Positions 17,249-25,802 of a stretch of DNA of 64,000 nucleotides are shown here, piece after piece. The position numbers and the translations under genes were made by a program. The notes under the pieces were generated by a model. It did no database searches. It had not been told where the DNA came from and saw only the letters and a program-made list of their open reading frames with translations. The first letter of the stretch is position 1. Each line of letters opens with the position of its first letter. This DNA comes from Clostridiaceae bacterium. Its GTDB lineage: Bacteria > Bacillota > Clostridia > Peptostreptococcales > Tindalliaceae. The DNA lies in the NCBI GenBank assembly GCA_024635995.1, contig JAGXHW010000006.1, forward strand, positions 62,001-126,000. The letters run 5' to 3'.

Positions 17249-18766
17249 TTATTTTCTGCTGTTCAGTTTAATCCTGTCGCAGAAGAGTAAAATGATTTTT
17301 TCCACAACTTCTTCAATAGAAAGCCTGGTTGAGTCTATGTGAACGGCATCATTTGCCGGAATTAACGGGTCATGTTCCCTTGTTTCATCAGCATGATCTC
17401 TTTCTTCTATTTGCTTCTTAATTTCATCATAAGTTGTTTCTGTTTTATTTTTCAATTCTTCAAATCTGCGTCTTGCTCTTTCTTCAACAGTGGCTGTTAA
17501 AAAAACTTTCAGTGTTGCTTCTTGCAGCACTACAGTGCCAATATCCCTTCCATCCATGACAACATGATTTTTTGTGGCGATCTTCTGTTGAAGCTTCACC
17601 ATAGCTTTTCTCACGTCTTTGATGCTTGCCACAGTAGATACATGTTCGGTTACCTGTAAGGAACGTATTTCATCTGATACGTCCTTTCCGTCGAGATAGA
17701 CTCTATCCTGCTTTAAATCTATTCTTACAGAATGTGCAAGTGTAACGATTTGGTCAATGTTGTCCATCTCACACTTGTTCTCAATGATATACCACGTCAA
17801 TGCGCGGTACATGGCGCCCGTATCAATATAGACAAAATGCAGCCGTTCCGCCAGATGTCGGGCGATGGTACTTTTACCTGCACCCGCAGGACCATCAATG
17901 GCTATTTGCCATTTGTCACCCGTTGATATCGCTCTTAACAACTCCACCGTATTTTCAATGGCTTTCTTGGGTGTTGATGCCCCTGCTGTGACCCCAACAC
18001 TTTCCTCTTCAGAAAATAACCCCAATGGCAAATCAGTGTATTTTTCGATTAGATAAGTTTCATTTGGTAGATACCCTTTACACACTTCTGCTAACTTTTT
18101 CGTGTTTGAACTGTGTTTTCCTCCAATGACCACCATAACTCCCACTTTTCCTGCCAGGTCACGTGCCGTTTGCTGTCGGTCCTGTGTAGCCAAACAAATG
18201 GTGTTATACCAATGGATTGTTTGGATTCTATTGGCTAACTCATTCTTGATTGATTGGAAAAGGCCAATGAGCATGGTGGTTTGTGCAACGATACACAATG
18301 TTTCGTCATGAGGAATTTTTTCTACCTCGTGGGTTTCACTGATTACCAGACCTTCATTGTTACACCAACCGTTAATTCCAATAACTTCAGGATGTGTCCT
18401 ATTTCCGATGATAACAATTCTATGACCTTTTGCATGATGTTCACTGACAATGCGCTGAATTTTTTTAACAAATGGACAAGTTGTATCAACCAGACGCAAC
18501 CCTCGGTTTTCAATCTCCTTGTAAGTGATTTCCGGAACGCCATGAGAGCGAATGATTACGGTGCCATTTTCAGCATCCGAAATTTCGTTAATTGTCCGCA
18601 ACCCTCTACGCTCAAGTTGTTCCACGACTTGATGATTATGAATGATTGGCCCAAGTGAGTACACTGGACCATTAATGACATTTGTATCAATTTCTTCGTA
18701 AGCTTTTTCAATTGCCTTTTCTACACCAAAGCAAAAACCTGCATGTTCGGCGATAAGTACGTTCAA
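17249..18766 (-). CDS. IspH-Cmk fusion: HMB-PP reductase joined to cytidylate kinase
   Basis: Two enzymes are encoded in one uninterrupted frame of 505 residues. Residues 1-280 are IspH, the last enzyme of the MEP isoprenoid route, with the three cluster cysteines Cys12 (GFCFGV), Cys97 (DTTCPF) and Cys191 (NTICLAT). Residues from about 285 to 505 are CMP/dCMP kinase with P-loop GPAGAGKST at 292-300, YIDTGAMYRA and MDGRDIGTVV. The linker (LRAISTGDKW) is very short. The start is TTG at 18766 with AGGAG nine bases upstream. Genomes of this group more often have cmk and ispH as separate neighbours, or IspH fused to S1; here rpsA follows as a separate gene. Confidence 0.93.
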   Translation of the reverse strand: MNVLIAEHAGFCFGVEKAIEKAYEEIDTNVINGPVYSLGPIIHNHQVVEQLERRGLRTINEISDAENGTVIIRSHGVPEITYKEIENRGLRLVDTTCPFVKKIQRIVSEHHAKGHRIVIIGNRTHPEVIGINGWCNNEGLVISETHEVEKIPHDETLCIVAQTTMLIGLFQSIKNELANRIQTIHWYNTICLATQDRQQTARDLAGKVGVMVVIGGKHSSNTKKLAEVCKGYLPNETYLIEKYTDLPLGLFSEEESVGVTAGASTPKKAIENTVELLRAISTGDKWQIAIDGPAGAGKSTIARHLAERLHFVYIDTGAMYRALTWYIIENKCEMDNIDQIVTLAHSVRIDLKQDRVYLDGKDVSDEIRSLQVTEHVSTVASIKDVRKAMVKLQQKIATKNHVVMDGRDIGTVVLQEATLKVFLTATVEERARRRFEELKNKTETTYDEIKKQIEERDHADETREHDPLIPANDAVHIDSTRLSIEEVVEKIILLFCDRIKLNSRK

Positions 18767-18793
18767 TGATCTTCTCTCCTAAACAGCCGTCCA

Positions 18794-19174
18794 CTATTCT
18801 GTTACCCAGTCAGGACGTAATTTTGATGCTTCCCGTAAATAGGTGTGTGTAAATGTTTCTTTTGTTCGATCTGTTTCAATGAGTAGAAGCACGCGAATAC
18901 ACCGCGGGAGTTGGCCATCGATGATTTTTTCCTCAAAATTCAGCATGGCTGTTTGGTTCCAACCCAATACCCCTCTGACAACAACAGAAGGATACCTTGC
19001 AGTGAGATCAGAAGTAGCCGTGAATAATATGTGAATGATGTCTTCTTCGCGAATATTGTTCTCTTTGACCAAGGTATTCATGAGAAGTAGTGTCGCTTCA
19101 TCGATTGATTCAACGGAATTATCATGTGCTGTTACTGCTCCCCTGATGGAAACAAGGTGCATCGTCATCACCAT
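18794..19174 (-). CDS. aroH: Chorismate mutase, AroH type
   Basis: This monofunctional chorismate mutase of the AroH fold converts chorismate to prephenate for phenylalanine and tyrosine synthesis. Landmarks are SIRGAVTAHDNS near the start, ILFTATSDLTARYP in the middle and the LREASKLRPDW tail. With 126 residues it has the usual length. Three starts lie close together (ATG 19174, GTG 19171, ATG 19168) behind one AAGGAG; 19168 has the best spacing. It ends 28 bases before ispH-cmk. The 167 bases upstream hold no clear promoter. Confidence 0.93.
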   Translation of the reverse strand: MVMTMHLVSIRGAVTAHDNSVESIDEATLLLMNTLVKENNIREEDIIHILFTATSDLTARYPSVVVRGVLGWNQTAMLNFEEKIIDGQLPRCIRVLLLIETDRTKETFTHTYLREASKLRPDWVTE

Positions 19175-19341
19175 CCTGCTCCTTATTTGCTACAAAGATT
19201 ATACATGAAAAACAAGATCATCACAAGGTTTCTGCGATTTTCAACAATATTATAAAACGAATGTGCTCAAAAAAGAAATGCAATCTGAAGATTACATCTC
19301 TAAGTGATGCTTTGGCTGCTTAACCATGGCTCCGTAGGGCA

Positions 19342-20208
19342 CTATTTCAGATGTCCATCATAAATATTATATTTCTCCCAAATGTTCTCCAGTTTGTTGA
19401 AATATTCTTTGATATCTTTTTTCTCTCTCATGCCAATGGCAACGATAAGTGCATTGATCAGACTCAAAGGTGCAACCAATGAATCCACAAAGGAAGCCAT
19501 GCTGCTTTTAGCAGTTAAATAGTGATCGGCTATACCTGCAATTGGCGATATGGCGCTGTCTGTGATGGCAATAACCTGCGCCCCCTGTTCTTTTGCATAT
19601 TGGGTTACTTCTATGGTTCTGCTTGAGTATCGGGGGAAAGATATGCTTATTAGCAAGTCTTTATCAGAAATACGCAGCATTTGCTCGTAGATATCTGAGA
19701 TGCCAAAACCCACCATACTTACATTACCAAGTATTAGACTTAAATAAAACCCAAGAAAATCTGCCAGTGATTTTGAGCTTCTCAATCCGATAATATAGAT
19801 TTTTTCTGCCTTAATGATGGCATCCACCGCTTTTTCAATGCCATGAAAATCGATGTCTTCAATAGTGTGTCGCACATTGTCCATATCGGACTTCATGATT
19901 CTTTCAACTACTTCAATGTCACTGGAGTATTCTTTGTCCATATCCACCCGTTGCACTGTTGTGAGTTTGGTTTTGATAATATCCTGCAGCGATCGCTGGA
20001 GCTGGGGATAGCCTTCAAACCCCAGACTGTTTGCAAATCTGACAACCGTTGATTCACTCACATTGGTTTGAGCTCCCATTTTCGATGCTGTCATAAACGC
20101 TGCCTTGTCATAGTGCTCAATGATAAACTGAGCAATTCGCTTCTGTCCCTTACTCAATTTTGGAAATTGACGCTGAATACTAATAATTAAATCATTTTTA
20201 TCATCCAC
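19342..20208 (-). CDS. MurR/RpiR family transcriptional regulator
   Basis: This 288-residue regulator has an N-terminal RpiR-type helix-turn-helix (residues 1-75, with LSKGQKRIAQFI and TNVSESTVVRFANSLGFEGYP). A C-terminal SIS sugar-phosphate-binding domain (about 125-265, with KIYIIGLRSSKSLADFLG and DLLISISFPRYSSRT) follows. GTG at 20208 has GGGGGGA in front. It starts only 15 bases after korC and so appears to be the last gene of the kor operon. Twin palindromic sites upstream of korD may be its targets (inference). The effector is unknown; SIS domains usually bind phosphorylated sugars. Confidence 0.92.
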   Translation of the reverse strand: MDDKNDLIISIQRQFPKLSKGQKRIAQFIIEHYDKAAFMTASKMGAQTNVSESTVVRFANSLGFEGYPQLQRSLQDIIKTKLTTVQRVDMDKEYSSDIEVVERIMKSDMDNVRHTIEDIDFHGIEKAVDAIIKAEKIYIIGLRSSKSLADFLGFYLSLILGNVSMVGFGISDIYEQMLRISDKDLLISISFPRYSSRTIEVTQYAKEQGAQVIAITDSAISPIAGIADHYLTAKSSMASFVDSLVAPLSLINALIVAIGMREKKDIKEYFNKLENIWEKYNIYDGHLK

Positions 20209-20223
20209 AGAAAGTCCCCCCTA

Positions 20224-20769
20224 TTATGATGTGGTTTTCACTAGTTCATATCCGGCAGACAATGCTTTTTTATTCAACGGTCCTGTTCCTGGAGGAACTC
20301 TTTTTAGTACGGCAGCTTCAAGAGATTCCCTGGTTACCGCATTGGTCAATTCTCTTATAGCGCCCAATGCAACAATATTAGCAACCATTGCTTTCTGAAG
20401 TTGTTCAACTGCAGTTGAAATAATGGGAATGCGTACCACTCTGTAATTCTCAAATGCAATCGGGTTGATTTTAATAGAATCATCGATGATCAACAGGCCA
20501 TTCATCTTCAGTGAGGATAAATACTTATCACAGGCTTTTTGAGTCAGAGCCAGCAGAATATCTGCATTTTGAACTTTTGGAAAAGCAATTTCTTCATCTG
20601 AGATGATGACTTCGGCTTTGCTGGCCCCTCCTCTAGCTTCCGGACCATAAGATTGCGCCTGAATAGCGTTTTTACCATCAAGTATTGCAGCTTCGGCCAA
20701 TATAATACCTCCTAGAATGAGGCCCTGACCACCGGATCCACCTAACCTGATTTCAAATTTTTTATTCAT
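20224..20769 (-). CDS. korC: 2-oxoacid:ferredoxin oxidoreductase gamma subunit
   Basis: This is the gamma subunit of a four-subunit 2-oxoacid:ferredoxin oxidoreductase, most likely acting on 2-oxoglutarate. It contains the family start RLGGSGGQGLILGGIILAEAA, the QSYGPEARGGASKAEVIISD segment and a C-terminal VPPGTGPLN. Its 181 residues are normal. AGGAGG precedes the ATG, which lies eight bases inside the end of korB. The order korD-korA-korB-korC on the - strand is the usual one. Confidence 0.93.
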   Translation of the reverse strand: MNKKFEIRLGGSGGQGLILGGIILAEAAILDGKNAIQAQSYGPEARGGASKAEVIISDEEIAFPKVQNADILLALTQKACDKYLSSLKMNGLLIIDDSIKINPIAFENYRVVRIPIISTAVEQLQKAMVANIVALGAIRELTNAVTRESLEAAVLKRVPPGTGPLNKKALSAGYELVKTTS

Positions 20770-21601
20770 CCTGTGATCCCTCCTGTTTCAAACGGTCAAC
20801 AATTTTCATATATTCATCAACATATTCAGCTCTTTCTTCATTGGCAAATTCACCAATCAGGAATTTACCTTCCCGTTTTTCAGGATCAACTTTTTCTGCC
20901 ATTCTCACATCCAGTGCATAGTCTTTGTAGAAATTCATCAAATCAACTGCATCGCCTTTTTTGTTTTTGCGACCATAATAAGTGGGGCAGCCGCTGATGG
21001 CTTCAACAAGTGAAAATCCTTTATGAGCAATGGCTTTTTGTATATGTTTGATCAGCTGAGGCACGTGATAAGCCGTTGAACGGGCAACATAGGTGGCCCC
21101 TGCTCCAATGGCCAGTTTACAGATATCAAAATCAGGGTCGATGGTGCCATAAGGAGAGGTCGTTCCTTTTTCGTGATAAGGTGTTGCCGGCGAAGACTGA
21201 CCGCCTGTCATGCCATATATTTTATTGTTAAACAGTATAGTGGTAATGTCAATGTTTCTCCTTGCACTGTGAATCAGGTGATTGCCTCCAATGGCTGTAG
21301 CATCTCCATCACCGGTGATCACAATGACCTTCAGCTCTGGTCTTGCCAGTTTGATACCTGTGGCAAATGCCAATGCTCGCCCGTGGGTTGTGTGTAATGT
21401 ATTGAAATCAAGGTATCCTGTTGCTCTTGACGAACAACCGATTCCAGAAACAATACATACTTTATCCTTATCCAGGTTAGAGTTGTCAATGGCTTGGGCA
21501 ATGGCCCTGGTGATGATGCCGTGGCCACAACCCGGGCACCATATATGAGGCAACCGATTGTCTCTAAAGTTGTCTTGAATAAGCTGACTACCTTGACTCA
21601 T
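20762..21601 (-). CDS. korB: 2-oxoacid:ferredoxin oxidoreductase beta subunit
   Basis: This is the thiamine-diphosphate-binding subunit. Visible features are WCPGCGHGI near residue 22, CIVSGIGCSSRATGYLDFNT, and the TPP-magnesium motif GDGDATAIGGNHLIHSARRN followed by NNKIYGMTGGQ. It forms the catalytic core with KorA and releases CO2 and an acyl-CoA while reducing ferredoxin. AGGAGG lies nine bases upstream of the ATG. The stop of korA is two bases before the start. Confidence 0.95.
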   Translation of the reverse strand: MSQGSQLIQDNFRDNRLPHIWCPGCGHGIITRAIAQAIDNSNLDKDKVCIVSGIGCSSRATGYLDFNTLHTTHGRALAFATGIKLARPELKVIVITGDGDATAIGGNHLIHSARRNIDITTILFNNKIYGMTGGQSSPATPYHEKGTTSPYGTIDPDFDICKLAIGAGATYVARSTAYHVPQLIKHIQKAIAHKGFSLVEAISGCPTYYGRKNKKGDAVDLMNFYKDYALDVRMAEKVDPEKREGKFLIGEFANEERAEYVDEYMKIVDRLKQEGSQDE

Positions 21602-21602
21602 A

Positions 21603-22742
21603 CTAGTATGCCTCCTTTATTTTCGTGATTATTTCTTCTGGTGTGATGGCTTCTCCATTTACTTTACCGTATTGAAATACTTTGCAATCTGGCATTTTAA
21701 CACGATGCACCGGTATCACATACTGGCCAAGGTTCATTTCAGCCACCAACACTTTTTTTCTACTCATCGTCAGTTCATGCACGCGTTTCTCTGGAAATGG
21801 CCACAAGGTTATAGGCCGGAACAACCCAACTTTCATGCCCCGTTTTCTGCATTCCTTAACAGCTTCTTTAGCAGCACGTGCCACACCACCGTATGCGATG
21901 ATAAAGAATTCTGCATCATCCATCTCATACTCTTCATAAGTAATGATGTCTTCATCATTGTCAGCCACTTTATTCATTAAATGCTCAATAAGTTTTTCTG
22001 CAACATCCGTGTCTGTTTTAGGAAAACCGTATTCGTCATAGACTAAACCTGTTACGTGAAAAGCATACCCATCACCAAAAGCAGCCATCCTTGGTACAAT
22101 TTCACCTTTTCTGACCTCATAAGCTTTGAAGTTTTTTTCATTTGGTAAGGGCTTCAATCGATCAAACACTTCGTATTCATCAGGATTAGGCACTTCTACC
22201 CGTTCCCTCAAATGCCCAATGACTTCATCCATCATCAGAAATACAGGTGTTCTGTATTTTTCTGCCAGGTTAAAGCATCGTATGGTCAAATCGTAGGCTT
22301 CTCTTACTGAAGCAGGGCATAGTGCAATTGTTGGATGATCCCCATGAGTGCCCCATTTTGCCTGCATAATATCTCCTTGTGAGGGAGAAGTCGGGAGACC
22401 TGTACTTGGACCGGCCCTCATAACATCCACCACAACGCAAGGAATTTGTGTCATGGCTGCATAACCAATGTTTTCCTGTTTTAACGAGAACCCTGGCCCA
22501 CTGGTGGCTGTCATGGCTTTCAAACCTGCCAATGATCCACCAATGGTTGCTGCCATTCCCGCGATTTCATCTTCCATTTGTATAAATTTGCCTCCTAAGG
22601 CAGGTAATTTTTCTGCACACAACTCTGCAATCTCAGTCGATGGTGTTATTGGATAACCTGCATAAAAGCGCATACCTGCAGCGATGGCACCCTCAACGCA
22701 TGCCTCGTTCCCCTGCATCAGTTTAATTGCTCGTTCAGCCAT
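21603..22742 (-). CDS. korA: 2-oxoacid:ferredoxin oxidoreductase alpha subunit
   Basis: The alpha subunit carries the pyrimidine-side TPP domain and the transketolase C-terminal domain. The start MAERAIKLMQGNEACVEGAI leads into RFYAGYPITPSTEIAE, the signature of KorA/PorA-type subunits, and ATSGPGFSLKQENIGYA follows. ATG at 22742 with AGGAGG nine bases upstream gives 379 residues; an upstream in-frame start at 22784 would overlap korD. Substrate assignment to 2-oxoglutarate rests on subunit organisation and similarity and is less certain than the family. Confidence 0.94.
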   Translation of the reverse strand: MAERAIKLMQGNEACVEGAIAAGMRFYAGYPITPSTEIAELCAEKLPALGGKFIQMEDEIAGMAATIGGSLAGLKAMTATSGPGFSLKQENIGYAAMTQIPCVVVDVMRAGPSTGLPTSPSQGDIMQAKWGTHGDHPTIALCPASVREAYDLTIRCFNLAEKYRTPVFLMMDEVIGHLRERVEVPNPDEYEVFDRLKPLPNEKNFKAYEVRKGEIVPRMAAFGDGYAFHVTGLVYDEYGFPKTDTDVAEKLIEHLMNKVADNDEDIITYEEYEMDDAEFFIIAYGGVARAAKEAVKECRKRGMKVGLFRPITLWPFPEKRVHELTMSRKKVLVAEMNLGQYVIPVHRVKMPDCKVFQYGKVNGEAITPEEIITKIKEAY

Positions 22743-22755
22743 GTTTAATTTCCTC

Positions 22756-22962
22756 CTATTCTTGTTCTTCCAGGTATATGGCATAATCTGGACAACGCAT
22801 TTCGCACAACATACAGTTGGTGCATTTTTCCTGGTCTGTCACAACGATCTTATCGTTTTCCAGTTTTAAGATTTTTACAGGGCAGAAAGCAACACAAATA
22901 CCACAGGCTTTGCACCATTCCGGCATGGTTTTTACCAGTTTTTTCTTTTTCACCTTGGCCAT
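22756..22962 (-). CDS. korD: 2-oxoacid:ferredoxin oxidoreductase delta subunit (2[4Fe-4S] ferredoxin)
   Basis: This 68-residue ferredoxin-like subunit passes electrons from the oxidoreductase core to free ferredoxin. Both cluster motifs are complete: CKACGICVAFCP and CTNCMLCEMRCP, each CxxCxxCxxxCP. The Lys-rich start MAKVKKKKLVKT is usual for KorD. AAAGGG lies upstream of the ATG. It is the first gene of the korDABC-rpiR operon. Confidence 0.95.
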   Translation of the reverse strand: MAKVKKKKLVKTMPEWCKACGICVAFCPVKILKLENDKIVVTDQEKCTNCMLCEMRCPDYAIYLEEQE

Positions 22963-23241
22963 TTTTATTCATCCCTTTCATTCAAGCATTATTGTTATTA
23001 AAACATGTATATGTAACTAAACTATGTCCAACTACAGCATAGCAAACCAAACATTAAAATGCAATAAATATTTCATTATTATAAAATATTTACTTTTTAT
23101 GCAATTTCTATTTCATTTACTTCATGCGATTTATTAAACCAATTATTTGTTATTCCTTTAACATAGTTTTTTTAACTCTTTGTTTACTCATTGCTGATAT
23201 TGATTACGGATTAATGAATTATTTTCACTCTTAACTTGCAA
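22963..23241 (-). promoter_or_regulatory. korD upstream region with twin operator-like repeats
   Basis: This AT-rich noncoding region contains two copies of a 19-base sequence that match at 16 positions, at 23059-23077 and 23099-23117 on the + strand, exactly 40 bp apart. Each holds an imperfect inverted repeat TGCAAT-N4-ATTTCA (23060-23075 and 23100-23115). A -10-like TATAAT (23083-23078, - strand) lies between them, so a bound protein would sit on both sides of the promoter. An RpiR-type regulator encoded at the end of the operon is the obvious candidate to bind; this is inference. The remainder shows no gene. Confidence 0.55.
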
Positions 23242-23269
23242 AAAGACCAGTCATCACTGACTGGTCTTT
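23242..23269 (-). terminator. Intrinsic terminator downstream of surE
   Basis: AAAGACCAGTCA and TGACTGGTCTTT form a perfect 12-bp stem with a four-base loop. On the - strand the stem is followed by TT after its own T-rich arm, giving a run of five T. It lies 25 bases after the surE stop and separates surE from the kor operon. Confidence 0.9.
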
Positions 23270-23293
23270 CTAAATATCGCTTTCACCTGTTCA

Positions 23294-24058
23294 TTAAATG
23301 TTAAATGACCATTTACGCATGTCCGGAAACAAAGCATCATGGGTTAAATCGTAGTGCAGGGGTGTGATAGAAATATAGTTGTGCTTCACAGCTTCCATAT
23401 CACTGTCTTCTTCCTGGGGTATGTCCATCAATTCTCCGGCCATCCAATAGTATGAATTACCTCTCGGGTCAGTTCTATGAATAAAATTGTTGGTATATCG
23501 ACGTATTCCCAATCGCGAAATACGAACCCCGCGAACAAAAGATTTTTCACAAACAGGGTAATTGACATTAAATATAATCTTAGAAATATGCTTGCATTGC
23601 AACACATAAGGAATCAGTTCTTCAATAAAAGCTGCAGCGTCATCAAACTGTACAATATGGTGACTGGCCATTGATACAGCGATGGCTGGTATTCCCATTA
23701 GTGACGCTTCAATGGCCCCAGAAACGGTACCGGAATAGATAACATCTGTACCAAGGTTTGGTGCATTATTGATCCCCGAAACCACTAAATCAGGCGGGTC
23801 ATTTTTCAGCAATACGTCTAAGGATAATTTGATACAGTCAGCAGGTGTTCCATTTATGGAGTATGCAGCAACATCTGTTCCAAAACGGGTAATCCTTTTA
23901 ACCGTTATTGGTATGTGCATGGTGATGGCATGCCCTGTGGCGCTTTTTTCACGGTTAGGAGCTCCCACAGTTACTTTAGCAATTTTTTTTAGCGTCATAA
24001 CCAAAGGATATATTCCTTCCGCATATATGCCATCGTCATTGGTAATCAGAATATGCAT
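23294..24058 (-). CDS. surE: 5'/3'-nucleotidase SurE
   Basis: SurE is a metal-dependent nucleotidase acting on nucleoside monophosphates. The N-terminal ILITNDDGIYAEGIYPL carries the paired Asp metal ligands. APNREKSATGHAIT and VSGINNAPNLGTDVIYSGTVSGAIEA are the other conserved blocks, and a C-terminal swap region ends with LTHDALFPDMRKW. Length 254 is normal. AGGAGG precedes the ATG. It follows oadA by 29 bases and is probably co-transcribed with it. Confidence 0.95.
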   Translation of the reverse strand: MHILITNDDGIYAEGIYPLVMTLKKIAKVTVGAPNREKSATGHAITMHIPITVKRITRFGTDVAAYSINGTPADCIKLSLDVLLKNDPPDLVVSGINNAPNLGTDVIYSGTVSGAIEASLMGIPAIAVSMASHHIVQFDDAAAFIEELIPYVLQCKHISKIIFNVNYPVCEKSFVRGVRISRLGIRRYTNNFIHRTDPRGNSYYWMAGELMDIPQEEDSDMEAVKHNYISITPLHYDLTHDALFPDMRKWSFNI

Positions 24059-24087
24059 AGCATCCCTCCTTTTTATTGCTATAAACT

Positions 24088-25485
24088 TTAAACCGGATGT
24101 GTCTTATCTTCTTCATCATAAAGCGTTGTTTCGATTTGGTACTTCTTTGACCATCTTTCTTTAAAAAAACTCATGGCAATCTGAGGGAATAGCGCATATG
24201 ACAAAACATCTTCCGGTTGTTCTTCATATTCTTTCATTTCTTCCCGAATCTTTTTCAGTTGTGGCGGAATATCATCTGCAGGCCGATGTGTAATGACAGG
24301 TTCTTTTCCTATGATCTTTTCAATTATTTCAGGGCTGATCTCTTTCGCCGGACGGCCATACAACCCTTTAACATAGTCTTTTACCTCTTTAGGTATCATT
24401 TTGTATCGTTCCCCGGATAAAACGTTAAACAAAGCCTGTGTACCCACAATCTGGCTTGTAGGGGTTACAAGTGGTGGATACCCCAGTTCTTCTCTTACAC
24501 GTGGAACTTCAGCTAACACTTCATCCATTTTTTCTATCTTGTTTTGCTCTTTTAACTGTGAAATGAAATTTGACAACATGCCGCCCGGTATTTGGTTAAT
24601 GAGAGTTCTGGTATCGACACTCATGACTTTTATGTCAATGAGACCTTCATTAAAATACTTCTCTCTCAAAGGCCTGAAATATTGAGCAATCTCATCTAAA
24701 TGAACCAGATCCATGCCTGTATCATGTTCCGTACCCTGAAGAGCGGCAACGATGGGTTCTGCTGCAGGCTGGGAGGTGCCCAGTGCCATGGGTGATATAG
24801 CTGTATCAACAATGTCTGCACCGGCTTCGATGGCTTTGATGTATGTCATGCTACCTAAACCGCAAGTGTCATGTGTATGAACCTGTATAGGTAAATCAAC
24901 GGTTTTCTTTAGGGCAGAGACAAGCTCATAGGCAACATAGGGAGACAAAATACCTGACATATCCTTGATACAAATGGAATCTGCGCCCATCTGTGCCATG
25001 GCCGTGGCCTGCTCCAGATAATAGGCTGTGTTATGCACAGGACTTACCGTAAAAGAAATACAACACTGGGCGTGACCGCCTTCTTTGTTAATAGCTTTCA
25101 CGGCTGTCTCCAAATTTCTAACGTCATTTAGTGCGTCAAACACACGGACAATGTCGATACCATTCCCTATGGCGCGTTTCACAAACTCCTCAACTACATC
25201 ATCTGAATAATGTTTGTAGCCTAAAATGTTTTGTCCTCTTAAAAGCATTTGAAGCTTCGTTTTTTTAATAAGTTTTCTGATGGTGCGTAACCTTTCCCAA
25301 GGGTCTTCATTCAAATATCGCAGACATGAATCAAAGGTGGCTCCTCCCCACATTTCAAGTGAGTGATAACCGGCTTCATCCATTTTTTCTGCAATCGGAA
25401 TCATAACGTCCGTTGACATTCTCGTTGCCATTAAAGATTGGTGCGCATCTCTGTAGGTTGTATCCGTTAATTTAACTTGACCCAT
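24088..25485 (-). CDS. Carboxyltransferase subunit (oxaloacetate decarboxylase alpha / pyruvate carboxylase subunit B type), lacking the biotin domain
   Basis: This is a biotin-dependent carboxyltransferase of the OadA/PycB/5S type that moves a carboxyl group between carboxybiotin and pyruvate. LTDTTYRDAHQSLMATRM opens the TIM barrel; metal and substrate residues are in SICIKDMSGIL and QVHTHDTCGLGSMTY. At 465 residues it ends after the conserved helical domain and lacks the C-terminal biotinyl domain of full OadA. No biotin carrier or carboxylase gene is nearby, so partners must be elsewhere. ATG at 25485 has GGAGG in front. The 5' leader contains copy 2 of the dispersed repeat. Confidence 0.88.
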   Translation of the reverse strand: MGQVKLTDTTYRDAHQSLMATRMSTDVMIPIAEKMDEAGYHSLEMWGGATFDSCLRYLNEDPWERLRTIRKLIKKTKLQMLLRGQNILGYKHYSDDVVEEFVKRAIGNGIDIVRVFDALNDVRNLETAVKAINKEGGHAQCCISFTVSPVHNTAYYLEQATAMAQMGADSICIKDMSGILSPYVAYELVSALKKTVDLPIQVHTHDTCGLGSMTYIKAIEAGADIVDTAISPMALGTSQPAAEPIVAALQGTEHDTGMDLVHLDEIAQYFRPLREKYFNEGLIDIKVMSVDTRTLINQIPGGMLSNFISQLKEQNKIEKMDEVLAEVPRVREELGYPPLVTPTSQIVGTQALFNVLSGERYKMIPKEVKDYVKGLYGRPAKEISPEIIEKIIGKEPVITHRPADDIPPQLKKIREEMKEYEEQPEDVLSYALFPQIAMSFFKERWSKKYQIETTLYDEEDKTHPV

Positions 25486-25541
25486 CTTGTAACCTCCTTC
25501 AATAATTCTGCATCGCACAAAGAGTAGTGTTCAATGCGTTA

Positions 25542-25728
25542 TAATTTATCCAATGACTACCACCACTAAGACTCCCTCTTCTTCAAAAGGGAGATGAGCG
25601 GTGCTATGTCCCTAGGTGAACAAACTAAATATCTGCCACCGAATGATACATTTGGGGCATCTACTTATGGATAATGCATTCTAACCTCCTGATGGAATCA
25701 AACTTTCCAGAAGCTAGAAATCCTGTTT
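25542..25728 (-). repeat. Dispersed structured repeat, copy 2, in the oadA-like gene leader
   Basis: This 187-base copy shares both ends and two foldable segments with copy 3. Read on the - strand it starts AAACAGGATTTCTAGC, folds as a first hairpin (TTCTGG/CAGGAG around TGGAA/TTCCA), then has a copy-specific insert of about 55 bases. A second hairpin (inner CTCCCT/AGGGAG, outer AGCGGTG opposite CACCACT) follows and it ends GTAGTCATTGGATAA. It lies between a strong predicted promoter (25779-25751) and the start codon at 25485, so it should be transcribed. Its function is unknown. Confidence 0.75.
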
Positions 25729-25750
25729 ATACAAAAAACGACTTCTTCAC

Positions 25751-25779
25751 ATTATACAAGATTGTTGTAATTTGTGCAA
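25751..25779 (-). promoter_or_regulatory. Predicted promoter of the oadA-like gene and surE
   Basis: On the - strand TTGCAC (25779-25774) is followed after 17 bases by a perfect TATAAT (25756-25751). Transcription would start near 25744 and give a leader of about 260 bases that carries the dispersed repeat. The mnmM stop codon lies 24 bases upstream of the -35 element. Confidence 0.8.
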
Positions 25780-25802
25780 TCGGAATTATTTTGAATGTAT
25801 AT

